A DNA stretch of 64,000 bases from Epinephelus fuscoguttatus (Eukaryota > Chordata > Actinopteri > Perciformes > Serranidae), in assembly GCF_011397635.1 (NCBI RefSeq), contig NC_064755.1:39724059-39788058 (forward strand), written 5' to 3'. A model generated the notes under the pieces. That model saw only the letters and a program-made list of their open reading frames with translations. It ran no database searches and was not told the origin of the DNA. Position 1 is the stretch's first letter. Every line of letters begins with the position of its first letter. Shown piece after piece: positions 34,714-45,950 of the stretch. Made by a program: the position numbers and the translations under genes.

Positions 34714-34883
34714 AGCTCAAGGATCTCTTTTCTCCAGCTGACGAGGCAGAAGCTTTTCTAAGTGACAGTTTAATTAATGCTGACAACGTCAGTGATCGAG
34801 CGTAACAGAATGTAACATAATTAGGGAGGACATTTCTTTAAAGAAGACTCTTCTGAGCCATTACAGAATAAAGGCTATCAGTC

Positions 34884-36640
34884 AGTGGCAGCTGCTGGTC
34901 TGTCAAACAGGGGAAGCTCACTTTCAGTTTACATCATAAATGTGTCATATTGTAGCGAGGCAGTAACTCATAAAAGGAACATTTAATTGAAGCTGTTTTT
35001 CAACCACACTCATGCCATAGAACCACAGCAAAACACACCTCAGAGATTTTCCGATGTGTTTAAACACCCGAACTCCAGACGGCACTCTGTCAGAAGACTC
35101 CACTCGCAAATATCCGCATGGGACTGAGCTCAAAATGCGATGATGCTGGTGTGTATTTCCAAAGCGCTGTCAATCACAAAGGGGTTCAGAGTTTTAGACA
35201 ATTCCTCCAATCATCATGCAGACACCGAGCGTCCTCTCCCGTCTACCACTCCATTAGGTCCCAGGGAAGCTGAGCCTCCCTGGAAGTGACGATTTTGTCG
35301 CAATTATCCAACTAGTCCATACCCATTGGTAGCTCTGTCACCTTCTACCTATGCCTAATCCTCTATGTGCAGTTTCACATGGATTGACCACGTCAGTGAG
35401 TAGAAAAACGTGGGACAGACAGAATGACTGACTGACAGAATGACACACTGACAGTTTCCATGATTATGTACAGCATACCGTACCATGACTTAGTCATACC
35501 AAACATTAGAAAAAACAACAACATTGGTCCACAGGGGGAGCCACAGCGATCGGTCACATTTTAGCCATTTTGAAGCATTTTTCTGTTGTTATAGCGCCAC
35601 CCAGTTGCCAATTAGAGTTAAATTTCTCCAGTCACCTTGAGGCGTCCTGTTCTACATATCTACCAAGTTTAGTAAAAATCCATATGGCGGTTAGGCCTAG
35701 ATAAGAAATGAGCTCTCTAGCGCCCCCATTTTGTTTGATGGGGTCAATAATGGAGGGGTCCCCTCAGATTATGTGTGCTCATATGCCTACAAAGTTGCGT
35801 GGTGATGGGTGAAACCCTTGAGATGTTATACACCTTTATGTGATGAGCCACGCCCTCCGCAATATTCATTGCCTTATAGAAGCTCAGTTTTAGTAAGTTT
35901 TCCAACTTTTGCCAAGAGGGAACTTTAGATATTGGTCCCTAGATTATGTTCACCCAGTTTCATGCAGATCGCTCAAACTTCCTAGGAAGAGATCCATTTG
36001 AAGTGTTTTTCAAAAAATTCAAAATGGCGGAAAATCTATATAAGCGGAAGTTATGGGTTCTTGAGGCAAATGTGTTCCTCATGAGGAGAGGCATCTCTGT
36101 GCAAAGTTTCATGTCTCTACGACATACGGGGCATGAGATATGCCCATTCAAAGTTTGACATTTCAATGGGTTGCTATAGCGCCCCCCTTTGGCCAATTGA
36201 TGTCATATTGTTTCATTGGCATCCTCCCATGACCCTCTACCACTGTGCCAAATTTCACATGGATTGACCAAGTCAGTGAGGAGAAAAACGTGGAACAGAC
36301 ACACACACAGGGTTTTTGTCAGTATATAGTAAGATGACCGTCTCGCTTTGCTGCATGAAAAAAACCTGCTCAGCGCTGTCTCACCGGAATGCTTGGAGGC
36401 TCCGCGTCCACCGTGCTGACACGAGAATGTATGACAGGGTGGTCGCGTTTGAAAACTGGTGATGAACAGCTGACGTTTGAACATCATAGTCATGATGTTA
36501 AACACATCCTAGTGCACGTTTAATGCAATGTAAATTCTTATTTCAATGTAAATCCAATAGTGCATATCTGACCATTTCTTCTATGAAATTTTAGGGGAGG
36601 TTCAGCCTCCCTTGTCATCTCAGAGCAATCGCCCCTGCTA
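34884..36640. mobile_element. possible TIR element hosting copy B of the 1-kb repeat
   Basis: The left GGCAGCTGCTGGTCTGTCAA and the reverse complement of the right end (GGCGATTGCTCTGAGATGAC) are diverged inverted termini. Both lead into AGGGGAAGCT / GGGAGGCTGAACC. The interior is mostly the 1-kb repeat. This is an inference from partial matches. Confidence 0.35.
35321..36331 (-). repeat. 1-kb dispersed repeat, copy B (inverted relative to copy A)
   Basis: Starting from AGTCCATACCCATTGGTAGC it follows copy A in reverse complement as far as GAGGAGAAAAACGTGGAACAG. The two copies enclose the whole of calml4 and lie about 22 kb apart in opposite orientation. Confidence 0.85.
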
Positions 36641-36719
36641 TCGATACACCTGATGCATTAAATTAAACCCAAGCCTTTGATAGCAACAGCTAGTACCTGG
36701 TAAAAAGAAGAAATGTTAG

Positions 36720-36945
36720 CCCCCGATCACACAGACAACAAGTTTACAGTTGGTAAACAATGGAGGAGAAACTGGTGGGAGTGGTTGCTGGATACCCAGA
36801 GCTATACGGCCTGATGATAGACAGCAGGTTGTCAAACTGCCCCCGAGTCGTCCTAAAATATGCCTGGAAACAGCCATCATGGAGGAGAAGCTCCTGGACC
36901 AACTGGTGGTACTCCCCATCCCCTTAAAATATTTATAACACAAGA
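36720..36945 (+). pseudogene. MADF-domain-like fragment of a Harbinger-type transposon
   Basis: ATG at 36,760 opens MEEKLVGVVAGYPELYGLMI, which resembles the start of MADF domains (typically M-E-x-L-I-x-x-V-x-x-x-P-x-L-Y) found in the DNA-binding protein of Harbinger elements. The domain breaks off after about 20 residues. A second MEEK/LLDQLV-like piece follows near 36,880. Confidence 0.4.
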
Positions 36946-38487
36946 TATTTGTAAGACTAGATCAGTTATTTTTATTTACTAACTTTTATTTCAGTACTCG
37001 CTGGAATCTAAAACTTTTCTTACAAGCGGTTACAGAAAATGAATGAATGAATGTAAACAAATGTTGGGTACATTGTTGGACAACTGGAACTGTTAGAACT
37101 GGTCATTTGCAGTCACTTGACAGAGTTACCAGACAGGCCTCTCCATCATCTTCTGCATGTGTCTGTGACATTATTCTACACACAGGACTCAGTAATTCAT
37201 CTGGTGTCACAGTCTGAGCAGCTGAAAACACTTCAGGATGAGAGATGAACTCAAGTGTGGGCGATTTGTTTCAGTGATGAATGAGAGCGTGAGTTTCATG
37301 TGTGACCTCAGTGTGATGGGGTGCTGGTGTTTGTAAATCACAAACAAGATGGAGGATCTGCCTTGACTCCATGTTGTGAATGTAGAAGTGCATTATGAGT
37401 CTCTTTCTGGAGTTTTACGGAGTGTTAACAGGGTTGATGTTCTGCACACTGTGTGTCATCACATCATTATTTTCAGATGAATTGAGCCCTGAGCCGGCCG
37501 GTGCACTGGCTCGGCAGTAATCGCCAATACCCTACACGACACATAGAGTCATTCCTCTTGCTGTGTGGAACCTTGTTAGTCAGCTGAAATGATGCGATGA
37601 CGCCCTGAAGGATTTTTCAGAGTGCATGACCTGTGAATACAAACAGCAGGGGGCGACTGTGGGCACTCCGCCTGCAGAGGACATAAACACTGACTGTGTT
37701 TTTACTGCTGGGAGAGAAACTCGCATCACAGCTTCAATGACACAAATACTGTCACTGCAGATGCATCGTCCTCCGGCTCTGTGGACAAACAACAAATGGT
37801 TACTATTTTTGGAGTCTGCAGATAATTACTTAATTATCTCTATCACAATAAAACAAACAGCCTTTTTATTTCACTTTATTTTTTTCATCAGCCAAACTAT
37901 CCAGAGATAATGATGTAATTATGGAATCATCTTAATTATCTAAATTATTTCATTTATAAGACACGTTTTTTTCACAATGACAACAAATGTCTCATTATCT
38001 TGAGCTTTGTTGTATCTCTGAGTCTGTTTGTCATTACTCAGAGAGAGAGAGACGTCCCATGAGGCAGCAGAGAATAAATTAAGGTAATTAAACCCACATA
38101 ATGTTTGTGTCTCCAGATAATGAGATGAAGCTGATCAAGTAGATCATTTTCATCATCATTGTAGTTTAGAGCTAATATAAGCAGCACAAAAACATGTTTC
38201 GTTATCACCACAAAAGGATAGTTATCTCTTGAAGATAATGAAAAAATAATGAAATATAACTTTATTATATCGAGATATAATAAGATTATTAAGCTATGAT
38301 TCATATTCTCAGAATTGTAAAAAACAGTACAACGGCATAAAAAACACTATTTTATCTAGATTTTTTATTAATCATTAATACTATTCTCTAGTTGAATACA
38401 TAAATGCACGTTGTAGTGTAGGCTAAGTTTTCTTTGGGATGCTAGCAGCTCTGTTTGCTGTCGTAGTTTAAGATTTAAGGTTTAATT
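36946..38487. other. intergenic, no gene recognised
   Basis: No repeat termini or ORFs of known family. Short ORFs at 37,580-37,910 overlap on both strands and lack domains. Confidence 0.5.
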
Positions 38488-38832
38488 TGGGGCGGCACGG
38501 TGGTGTGGTGGTTAGCACTCTCGCCTCACAGCAAGAGGGTTGCCGGTTCGATCCCACACCCACACCTTCTGTGCGGAGTTTGCATGTTCTCACCGTGTCA
38601 GCGTGGGTTCTCTCCGGGCACTCCGGCTTCCTCCCACAGTCCAAAGACATGCAGGTTAATTGATAACTCTAAATTGTCCATAGGTGTGAATGTGAGCGTG
38701 AATGGTTGTTTGTCTCTATGTGTCAGCCCTGTGATAGTCTGGCGACCTGTCCAGGGTGTACCCTGCCTCTCGCCCGATGTCAGCTGGGATAGGCTCCAGC
38801 CCCCCCGCGACCCTCAAGAGGATGAAGCGGTT
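38488..38832 (+). mobile_element. DANA/mermaid-like tRNA-derived SINE
   Basis: GGCGGCACGGTGGTGTGGTG begins the head. An A-box-like GTGGTGGTTAGCACTC and a B-box-like GGTTCGATCCC (38,544-38,554) are present. The conserved body motifs GTTTGCATGTTCTC, CTCCTCCCACAG-type and CCAAAGACATGCAGG follow, then CCTGTCCAGGGTGTACCC and GATAGGCTCCAGC. The order matches fish DANA/mermaid SINEs from memory. It abuts a LINE 3' end at 38,836. Confidence 0.8.
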
Positions 38833-38835
38833 TAA

Positions 38836-39780
38836 TTTGGATCCCCATTAGCACGGAAACTGTAGCTATTCTTCCTGGGGTCCACAGCCATCACACATAT
38901 ACATTTTTGTTAGTGTACATACAACATACAACATAACATCACATGACATGCCACAGAAACAAAAGAAAACAATTACAAATAAGCAAACAAACATCAGACC
39001 ACAAAATACAGACAGGGCAAGCTGCCAAGCTTGAGTTTCACTTCATGACAGATATAAGAATGTACATAGCCAATACATAATCTACAAAATGTCTTTACTA
39101 TCCCCAGAAAGGTAAGAGTGACATCCCGTATTCCCTCATGAGAGACACAATAATTTTCCAATTGATTTCCCATTGATATGACATTTGCTCACTTTTGCAC
39201 ATGCATACAGCCAACACCAGTCCTTATCTCAAAGGCAAGAAATCCCATACCATTGCATGCATCCAGCACTCTCATACTCATACATATCAATGGCAAGTCA
39301 AACACAAGCTTTCACTACCCAGCAGTTTACCATAAACTATTAAAATTATTTATGAAGTATTCTTTGTTAAAAGACACTGTTTTAATAAAAATTTAAACCT
39401 GATTTTGCTGTTCTCTTGCTTGATATGACTTGGTATAGAGTTCCATTCTTGTATTGCACGGTACATTATTGTCCGTTTTATTGCATTGGTTCTTGCTCTA
39501 GGTAGTGTCAAATTTCCTCCTGTTGCTTGCCTGGTTGTGTAATTGTGTCTCTCTGAGTTTAAGGTTAAGTTGTTATATAATACAGATGGAAAAAAAAGGA
39601 ATGGAAAAGTCTGCCCTTTGTGTTTTAGAAAACTTCTGCGTTTATATGACGACGTTATTGAAACGATCTCCGTTGACACAGAGCAGCAAAATCGAGTAAG
39701 GTAAAGCTGCAGTACCGGAGGCTGCAGTTTCAGGACCGCAGTTTTAGGACCATTCAATTTTCTGAGCGGAGGCTGCAACC
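38836..39780 (-). mobile_element. LINE 3' portion with ORF2 C-terminus
   Basis: The minus-strand 3' end reads GGACCCCAGGAAGAATAGCT and ends near 38,836 with GATCCAAATTAA, a familiar fish LINE terminus. Upstream, minus-strand 39,600-39,350 encodes LTLPRARTNAIKRTIMYRAI and QEWNSIPSHIKQENS, the typical C-terminus of ORF2. The 5' side is truncated near 39,780. Confidence 0.7.
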
Positions 39781-40345
39781 TGAATACTACTTTCTTATTA
39801 AATAGTTATAATGTATAATGTATGTATATGTATAATATAATGTGTTGGGCAGGAACGTGCAATTTGATTGATGAAGCCCAGGTAACTATACATTACCACT
39901 GTCGGATCTCTCCGCTCCTCTCATCCACACTTGAGCACTCGTTCTGAGATACACAGTATCGGCCAGTGTGGGTGAGAAGAGCAGAGAGGACCGCGATGAG
40001 GTGGAGTTGCCACAGTAGATCTGCAATTTGCTGGATAAGTAAAATCAACAGGGTGAGCAGCACAAACAGAGCTTGGCATTGTTGTTGTGACGGTCAACTT
40101 TCTCGCGCATGCCTAGTGACTGGAACCGTAATGCGCATGTATGAAAAGTTTCCGTTTTCAGAGGGACTGCATATTGCAAGTTTACATGACATCGGAGACG
40201 CTGACATTTCCAAAAAATTGCACTCTTGAACCCGTTTTCAAAACGTTGCGTTTTCAGGCACCCAGAACGCCGCTGTTGTGTAAACGATCGGCCAAAATGG
40301 AACTAAAGTTTACCGTTTTCAGTTGAAATCGTTTCCGCAAAAAAT
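39781..40345. other. probable transposon-derived sequence, not classified
   Basis: It contains the repeated motif CGTTTTCA/TTCCGTTTTCA (40,147; 40,225; 40,245; 40,312), which hints at a MITE arm, but no matching terminus was located. Confidence 0.35.
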
Positions 40346-41280
40346 TTTACACTGTGAGCCCCATTTCTGGGTTGTTTGATGAAATAGAGTGGTTAAGACC
40401 AAAATAGTGACGATTGCTCATTTTCTGAGAGTTTGGATTTCCCCAGCCATGAAACTCACCGAGTGGTCAGTGGTGTTCGTTGATGTTCTGAAATAAAAAT
40501 CGTAGCAAACTGTGGTTTCCATGATGATTTATTTGACATTTTGTCTAATCCATTAATTTTCTACAGAAGCCTCATTACCGTTTGTAGTAATCTGCCACCG
40601 GAAACGGAAAGGGAGTTGTTTACGACAAGGTTGTAGTCATTGTAGTCTTTTAGCTCAGCGAAAGTGCCAGCTCGACAGTGCTGTGTGCGCTCCTGGAGGA
40701 AGACCGAGAACAAACGAAAACATTTTGTAATAAGTTTAAACACCTGCACAATGGATTACTCGCTTGTAAACAACCTTCGCAGTACAATGCCTTTGAACAC
40801 AACGCCAACCTTCTTCTTCTGCTTCTTTTCTGTGTCCAATTACATTGCAATGGTTTTCTGCTGGTTGGTGACACGCACGTAAAGGAGCATTATCGCCATC
40901 AAGTGGGCTGCAGTGTAAAATGCTTCACAGTCAAACAAACGATCAAGCGGAAGTTTACACACGGGTGTGAGGCAGCTGAAAAAATAGTTCCACAATCCAG
41001 ATGAAGAGCGAAAACACAGATGGAAACCACAGTTTGCTACGATTTTTATGTCAGAACATCAACGAACACCACTGACCACTCGGTGAGTTTCATGGCTTTG
41101 AAAACGAACGTTTAGGGTGGTTTTAGGACAGGTTCACACCTGGCCATAGGCAGCAGTGTTAAGCCAGGCAAATTCTCCGAAAATGAGCAGTCGTCACTAT
41201 TTTGGTCTTAGCCACTCTATTTCATCATAATCAACCCAGAGATGGGGCTCAAAGTGCAAAATACCGGACTTCTCCTTTAA
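40346..41280. mobile_element. long-arm foldback element ending in TTAA
   Basis: The left arm 40,357-40,525 (GAGCCCCATTTCTGGGTTG, AATAGTGACGATTGCTCATT, CCACTGACC complement) is repeated inverted at 41,018-41,260. The right end TCCGGTATTTTGCACT complement leads to TTAA at 41,277-41,280, so the terminus reads TTAAAGGAGAAGTCCGG on the minus strand, T2-like. The extreme left end is missing. The middle (about 40,545-41,017) carries unrelated inserted sequence. Confidence 0.65.
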
Positions 41281-41654
41281 ATAAATAAATGACAAATAAA
41301 CTGTCCTCACAAAAAGTGTGACACAAAGTGAGATAAAATAGTTGAGATTAATATATTCCAACATGACCAGGTAATTAAATTGTTACCTTGGGATAAACAA
41401 TTATTTAAGCATGACAAAAACAGAAACAGAAACAGAACAGTTATGTTTTTCATCTCATATTAATTAGATAATTAAGTCATTATTATAAAAGCGCTCTTGA
41501 CTCCCACACTCGCCTTTCATGTCTCACCATAATATTAGTCTATCCGTGTGAGTCCTGAGTCCTGCAGTCAAGGACACTTCGGTGTGAAGAACAGCTGTGT
41601 CTGCATCCAGCTGTGAAGTGTGCGCTCACACTTCACACGGAGTCACAAGCTCTT

Positions 41655-42000
41655 GTTTTGAGGACGGGGAGTGAATAACTTTGAGTCGCCTCAGGGCCTC
41701 AGCAGCCTGATGATGTTTCCTCTCATTAATGTGGATCATCAACAGACGTCCGCAGAGGCACTTCACCCACAAACAGAGTTAATCCGAGCGTGATGCATTT
41801 GGATTTACAGTTGAATCGCTCCGATATAACTTGTCACTGGAGGGCACTCATTACATTATCTGGGTTTGCTCAGTGACTGAGAAATCTTTGGGAAAACACA
41901 GTTTCATAATTTAGCTGTAATCCCAGAGCTGTTGTATGGAGATAAATGTCATCCATCCTGCTGCGTCATCAGATGATGCCACAAAATTCAACCTGCAGCC
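41655..42000 (+). repeat. duplicated noncoding block D, diverged copy 3
   Basis: It shares GAATAACTTTGA, CACCTC/CGCCTCAGGGC, CAGCAGC-TGATG, CTCATTAATG and a GTTAATCC/GGTTCATCC-GCGT stretch with copy 2, with more substitutions. Confidence 0.5.
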
Positions 42001-42189
42001 AGTTCAGTGAAATATCAGGTACGGAGCATGTGTAAAATACTGAACTCTGTTTGTGTTTACTGATAATTTGCTGTTGTAGTGTAAATAAAATGACAGAGTG
42101 CACCTGAGGCAGATGGGAATGTCAATAGTTCTGCAGGTATTTGGTCATAAATCAAAGCATTGGACATATAAAGAAAACATCTGCTCATA

Positions 42190-42690
42190 GTCAGATTCAT
42201 ACTTGTATTTCAGGTTTCTAGTAAAATGTGTTTACATACTTTAATGTTCAAAAAGACTTTATTTTCCTCGTCCTGTCTGTGCTGGAACACCTGCAATCAC
42301 CCTCTGTCTGGGATGCTTCGTTTTAGCGCCTGTCTCTTTAAACCTGCCTCCTGAAAGAGTCCAGTCTGCTCTGATTGGTCAGCACTTCCAGATTTCTGGT
42401 CTCTGCACCGTCACTGCAGCCAGGGAATGACTGTATTTGAAAACAGTGACAAATCACCAATAAAATCTTGTAAACACAACCGGACATGTTCCAGCAGGAA
42501 TATAATCAGAACTCACCATCAGCAACAAGATTACATGTTTCCCAAATGTTAGCATGTAGCTACATGTAGCAGTGTATGTAATATAAACACTTGCACTAAT
42601 GTTCCTGGAGAGGATGGCCACATGAAGATATCTGTCACCAGCTGATGTCAGCTTGTCTTGTTGGAAACAGAGTATTTAGAAAAGTCTGAC
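42190..42690 (+). repeat. dispersed repeat R1, copy 2
   Basis: Uninterrupted order: TTGTATTTCAGGTTTCTAGT, GCGCCTGTCTCTTTAAACC, AGTCTGCTCTGATTGGTCAG, CACTGCAGCCAGGGAATGAC, GGACATGTTCCAGCAGGAAT, CTACATGTAGCAGTGTATGT and GTTCCTGGAGAGGATG. It is the most complete copy in the window. Confidence 0.75.
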
Positions 42691-43833
42691 ACCTGCAGTT
42701 TTGGACCAGTGTGCTGACGGGAGTGAAGAAGGTTCATAAGGAGAGAGGCTGCATATAGGTCACACAACACAGGACTTTCACCCAAGACGCTCCTCTGGAA
42801 ACTGGTGTTTGGAACTATGTGAACTTTGAGTAAATTTTAATTCATTCAAGGTACATTGTCACCATGTTTCTTCTTCTGCAACTTCATGTTAATTACGAAT
42901 CATTATCATTATCATTATCATGCTAACCGCTGTTTGAGGTTACGTAGCTTATTGAAACCATCAGTGAAAGTACATTGAATTGTTATTCATTCCCATGCAT
43001 GCAGCTCACAGTAAATGCAGTCCACAGTCTCTCCTCCTCTCTCCTCCTGCTCCTTGCAGTGGGTGTGGGACAGGCAGGAGGAGAGGAGACGCTGCTCTCT
43101 GCAGAGGTCAAAGTTCAGATTAAAAGTGTAAGTGGTGCACGTATTAGTGCCATAGCTCTCATGCTATGCAATTGTTGGGTTGAGAATTTTTTTGTTGAAT
43201 ACTTCCGTTATCCTATATGCAAATAAATGAGCGATTATGCACCGTGCATGCAAATGAGTGCATGTCATCATCTGGCAACTTTTAGCAACTTGTGGAGCTA
43301 ATGCTAGCTACTTTCGTTGGAAAAGAGTTGGCGACACTGGAGGGAAATGCTTTCAACAAGTTTGTTGAAGCTGTTAGGATTCACATAGTGAGAAACACTT
43401 ACCGTTTTTACACAGAGATTGCGCCATGGACAGCATGCTGGTATTGCAGGGACAAAACAGGCATGAACAGGCATAACATGTTACACAGCAGCCTCGGCCT
43501 TTAGTGTGACATAACATATGCAATGGCAGCGCTTTATAAGCAGTAACAATGGCATTAACATGGCAATAACAATCCTTTACCATCTCTGTTATGTGGCGGC
43601 TGATCTCGATCTCTGAGACCTTATTGTCTCCTCGTTTTGTGGACATTTTCGGCTGCTCTACTTCTTCGAGTTTGCTGCTAACTGCTATCAGCTACTTTTT
43701 AAATCTCCAGCGGTGGGTCGCACACATAGCATGACATCAAAATGTCAGACCCGTTTCATCAGCGGTCCAGCTTTCCCTTTTACACGCAATATGTTCCTTT
43801 TATGATTCGGGGCTGTTACCACCGGCACTGCCT
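42691..43833. other. intergenic, no gene recognised
   Basis: ORFs at 42,975-43,226, 43,292-43,504 and 43,646-43,374 have no recognisable domain. A short ATTATC repeat lies at about 42,900-42,921. Confidence 0.45.
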
Positions 43834-44400
43834 ACTTAAAGTTTCTTTATGCTTCTGCGTACAATCGACGCGATGTGCACGCAGCTGCTCCGCAGTTGCT
43901 GTGTGCCTATCATAGTTCTGCGTCCTGTTGGTCTATGTCGCTAGGCAATTCCCCGCCAAAGCGCTTGGGGCGCGGTGTTCTTTTATATACCTACCTAGAC
44001 TCTGTGACGTCTATGGTCGTTGCTCGTTCATTGTTTGTTTATCCTCCGACTTTGCTCTAGTCACAGTGAAGATGGCAACTGAGAGAGAAAGACTGTTGCT
44101 GGAGCTGATTGACATTGAACAGCAAATGCTCTTATTACAAATGTTACAAAGCCATTGGATGGCTGGAGGCAGTGTTGTGGTACTGCAGCAGGAGGTGAAA
44201 CCTTGCGAGATGCCGGAAATGATGTAGTTTGAAGGACCAATCAAAGCTCTTGTGGTCTGCGTTGGGTCTGCGTTGTCTTGACGCGTGGTTACAATTTTTT
44301 GGAGGTGCATGTTGCGTCTCTCCGTTGGTTGCAGAGGGATGCAACGCCCCCGCAAAGCTCTCTGCATTGTAGGTGCGCAGAAGCATAACCCTTGCTTTAA
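43834..44400 (+). mobile_element. putative Harbinger-like MITE with a small ORF
   Basis: The left CTTAAAGTTTCTTTATGCTT CTGCG and the right CGCAGAAGCAT-AACC-CTTGCTTTAA are imperfect inverted ends. GC-rich GCGTTG/GCAACGC motifs lie just inside. ATG at 44,072 opens a 51-codon frame, MATERERLLLELIDIEQQML, with a leucine-rich amphipathic start, ending TAG at 44,225-44,227. The small ORF may be the truncated start of a transposon protein. Confidence 0.45.
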
Positions 44401-45210
44401 AGGTGAGACAACTCTGTCACCACATCTGCGATCGTACCTTTTATAAAGAACGGAGAGGTGCAAAAACAGTGTGAAATTCCCGCCTTCACAGGCAGTATTA
44501 AAGAGGCTACAGGCTGTAAACAGAAACTTAACCTCAACTTTACCAAGGGCACAGTAACTCCAATAAACTGATCCTGACATGAACCAAATAACTAATAAAT
44601 ATTTCATTATTTGACCAAAACAGAAATTGCAGTTCAGGGTCATCACAACTTGCTGGATACCAAACTTGTTGGGTGTGTGTGAACCAGAGTTGGTTGTGAT
44701 TCCTCTGGAGGAAAAGAACCATTACCATCCCGGCCCAGCTCTGACCTTTGCTCCTCTATTCTCCCTTCAGTGCAAACTTAACATTCAGCTGCAGAACTAG
44801 TCAGACTCTACAAATAAAACTGCCATTATGCTATTTGTCCTGTTCACCACTTGTGGGAGGTGGAATCACAGCCTTGAGGAGACTTTTAGACCTTTAGTTT
44901 CTTTGAGACGTCTCAACAGCAGCTTACTTGCTTTTCCTTTGAACATTTAGGATTAAAGGTTCAAGAAACCCAGCTGCCTACGATATAGCTCGTAGGATTA
45001 AGGATTTAAGAAGGTTAATGTGAACGAGTCTAAATCCATCTGTATGAACTGTGAGGTGAGGAGAGGCAGTAAATGAAAACACGACATAAGTAAGTGGACT
45101 GTAACTCCACCTGAGCCGTCTCTTCAAAGTCAGAGCGTGTGTTCAGACTCTGTGCGTTAAATCTGAGTACATTTACACTGAAATCACCACTGACCTCATT
45201 AAACCTACTG

Positions 45211-45211
<1 letters not shown>
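44401..45211. other. intergenic, no gene recognised
   Basis: Nothing beyond short ORFs without domains. Confidence 0.45.

Positions 45212-45260
<49 letters not shown>
45212..45260. repeat. (TG)n microsatellite
   Basis: A pure TG run of about 49 bases. Confidence 0.96.
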
Positions 45261-45267
<7 letters not shown>

Positions 45268-45539
45268 GCTGTTTGCAGCTTTATGTGATGAAACACGGAG
45301 CCGCCTCTTCAGGCTCGTAAGGGAGGAGCAAAGTCCACCACCGAGTTTTTATAGGCTGGACCGTCTTTACATAACACGCTGCTCTTTGTTCTGTCCTGCT
45401 TTTATCCATCTCCTCCTGGTTTATGTGAAGCTCATTGCAACAATTTTTTTCAAGGTAATTTTATCTGATTCAGGTCACAGTCAACCCGCAGAAGTTGATC
45501 AAAACTCTGAACCTCAAGACAGAAAGTCACAAGCTATTT

Positions 45540-45888
45540 TTATCTTCATATATTTCAGCAGATGTGGAGAAAATGACTGTACATATTGTACTTTAGTAGC
45601 AAAGAAAGCAGAATCACGACCACCCTAGTCAGTTTTACTTGAATTTAAACGAACCCAAACTGAGAACAACACAGCAGCATTTTGTACTTTTACATATCTC
45701 AACATCAGGGTAATTTAGGTAAAAGTAATTTTTTGGCATGAACCCGGAGACCAGGCCTATTTATGGCACTAAAGCCTGATTGGCTGACAGCAGCAGCTCC
45801 TGCAGACTGGAGGCTTTCTGCTTCAAATGCTGCAAAAAGCTGGTGTGACTGGACACAAATGAACAGATCCAGTGAGAGTGCATAAAAC

Positions 45889-45950
<62 letters not shown>

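Noticed and set aside
38500..38835. 111-codon ORF on the plus strand
   Set aside because: It is contained in the DANA/mermaid-like SINE.
45215..45949. ORFs with poly(Cys-Val) stretches
   Set aside because: Translations of (TG)n and (CA)n microsatellites.
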